Assembly (NCBI GenBank): GCA_035493895.1
Contig: DATJHM010000028.1
Span: 1 to 5,762 of the forward strand
Source of the DNA: DATJHM01 sp035493895
Lineage (GTDB): Bacteria > Chloroflexota > Ktedonobacteria > Ktedonobacterales > Ktedonobacteraceae
DNA length: 5,762 bases
Direction of reading: 5' to 3'
Shown here: in pieces, positions 5,558 through 5,762 of the stretch
Layout of the letters: every line of letters begins with the position of its first letter
Numbering within the stretch: position 1 is the first letter of the stretch
Made by a program: the position numbers and the translations under genes
The notes under the pieces: generated by a model
Databases searched by the model: none
Told to the model about the DNA's origin: nothing
The model's input: the letters and a program-made list of their open reading frames with translations, nothing else

Positions 5558-5762
5558 TGTTTGGACCAACCTATGATTTAGGCTCAATCGGCAAGCTTGG
5601 TACGTCTGGCCCACCTGTTCCGCAACGCTTTTACGGGAAATATCGTGGAAAAGTGCTTGATAATATCGACCCTTTGTTCCTGGGTCGCATCATCGCGATT
5701 GTGCCAGCCATCTCGGATCTTCCGCTGACCTGGGCCATGCCTTGTTCGCCCTACGCAGGCGA
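5557..5762 (+). CDS. Baseplate V / gp5-VgrG-like OB-fold spike protein (3' partial)
   Basis: The frame is open from ATG 5557 to the right edge, giving 68 complete codons. After a short Gly-rich leader (MFGPTYDLGSIGKLGTSGPP), the protein reads FYGKYRGKVLDNIDPLFLGR (25-44) and then IIAIVPAISD...TWAMPCSPYAG (45-68). This is the entry of the OB-fold found in gp5, phage baseplate assembly protein V and VgrG: a 'YGKYRGxVxDNxDPxxxGRxxVxVP' run and an 'xxWAxPxxPYAG' strand. The OB domain normally sits between the gp27-like hub and the beta-helical or compact needle. Because the hub is the separate gene immediately upstream, the pair together would equal one VgrG/Afp8. The needle domain, any PAAR-binding tip and any cargo fusion lie outside the window. 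Confidence 0.9.
   Translation, partial: MFGPTYDLGSIGKLGTSGPPVPQRFYGKYRGKVLDNIDPLFLGRIIAIVPAISDLPLTWAMPCSPYAG

Noticed and set aside
1..5762. Prophage tail or type VI secretion locus instead of eCIS
   Set aside because: The DUF4255 protein and Afp15-like ATPase side by side are eCIS marks. No capsid, portal, terminase, lysis or Tss membrane-complex gene is present. Only flanking sequence can settle this fully.
1..5762. Toxin or cargo gene, CRISPR array, tRNA, insertion sequence, internal promoter
   Set aside because: No repeat-spacer pattern, tRNA fold, transposase-like protein or intergenic space large enough for a promoter is visible. Every confident gene is a structural or assembly component.

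Overview
The window is an interior slice of an extracellular contractile injection system (eCIS) operon, the family that includes the Serratia antifeeding prophage (Afp), the Photorhabdus virulence cassettes (PVC) and MAC-type particles. These are headless, phage-tail-like machines. Seven genes lie on the plus strand with almost no intergenic space, and both edges cut through a gene. Base composition is moderate, slightly above half G+C by eye. The sequence gives no direct taxonomic marker. A Chloroflexota (Ktedonobacteria-like) or other environmental bacterial host is plausible, but this is a low-confidence guess.

Layout. (1) 1-546: C-terminal part of a disordered, Pro/Arg-rich protein ending in a short motif around IHIGQVEVRA. 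(2) 543-1163: a DUF4255 / Afp16-like tail-terminator protein. (3) 1166-3154: an Afp15-like AAA+ ATPase with an intact C-terminal AAA module and what looks like a degenerate AAA module before it. (4) 3144-3428: a 94-aa protein of unknown function. (5) 3431-4084: a protein resembling the CIS-tube / Afp7 N-terminal domain. (6) 4107-4412: a small LysM-like protein, best started at a TTG. (7) 4409-5557: a gp27 / gpD-like spike-hub protein. (8) 5557 to the right edge: the start of a gp5 / baseplate-V (VgrG-like) OB-fold spike protein.

How they fit together. The terminator and ATPase are linked to tube/sheath length control and particle assembly. The CIS-tube-like, LysM-like, hub and spike proteins would form the inner baseplate and its puncturing tip. 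Sheath, main tube, tape measure, gp25-like protein, baseplate J-like wedges, fibres and cargo are not in the window and should lie on either side. The Afp7-like functions and the VgrG-like spike are each encoded by two adjacent genes here rather than one fused gene.

The start codons overlap or nearly touch the preceding stops (ATGA at 543 and 4409, TAATG at 5555, an 11-nt overlap at 3144). This points to one translationally coupled transcript. I see no promoter, terminator, tRNA, rRNA, CRISPR array, insertion sequence or attachment site. No stretch of 300 bases lacks a gene.
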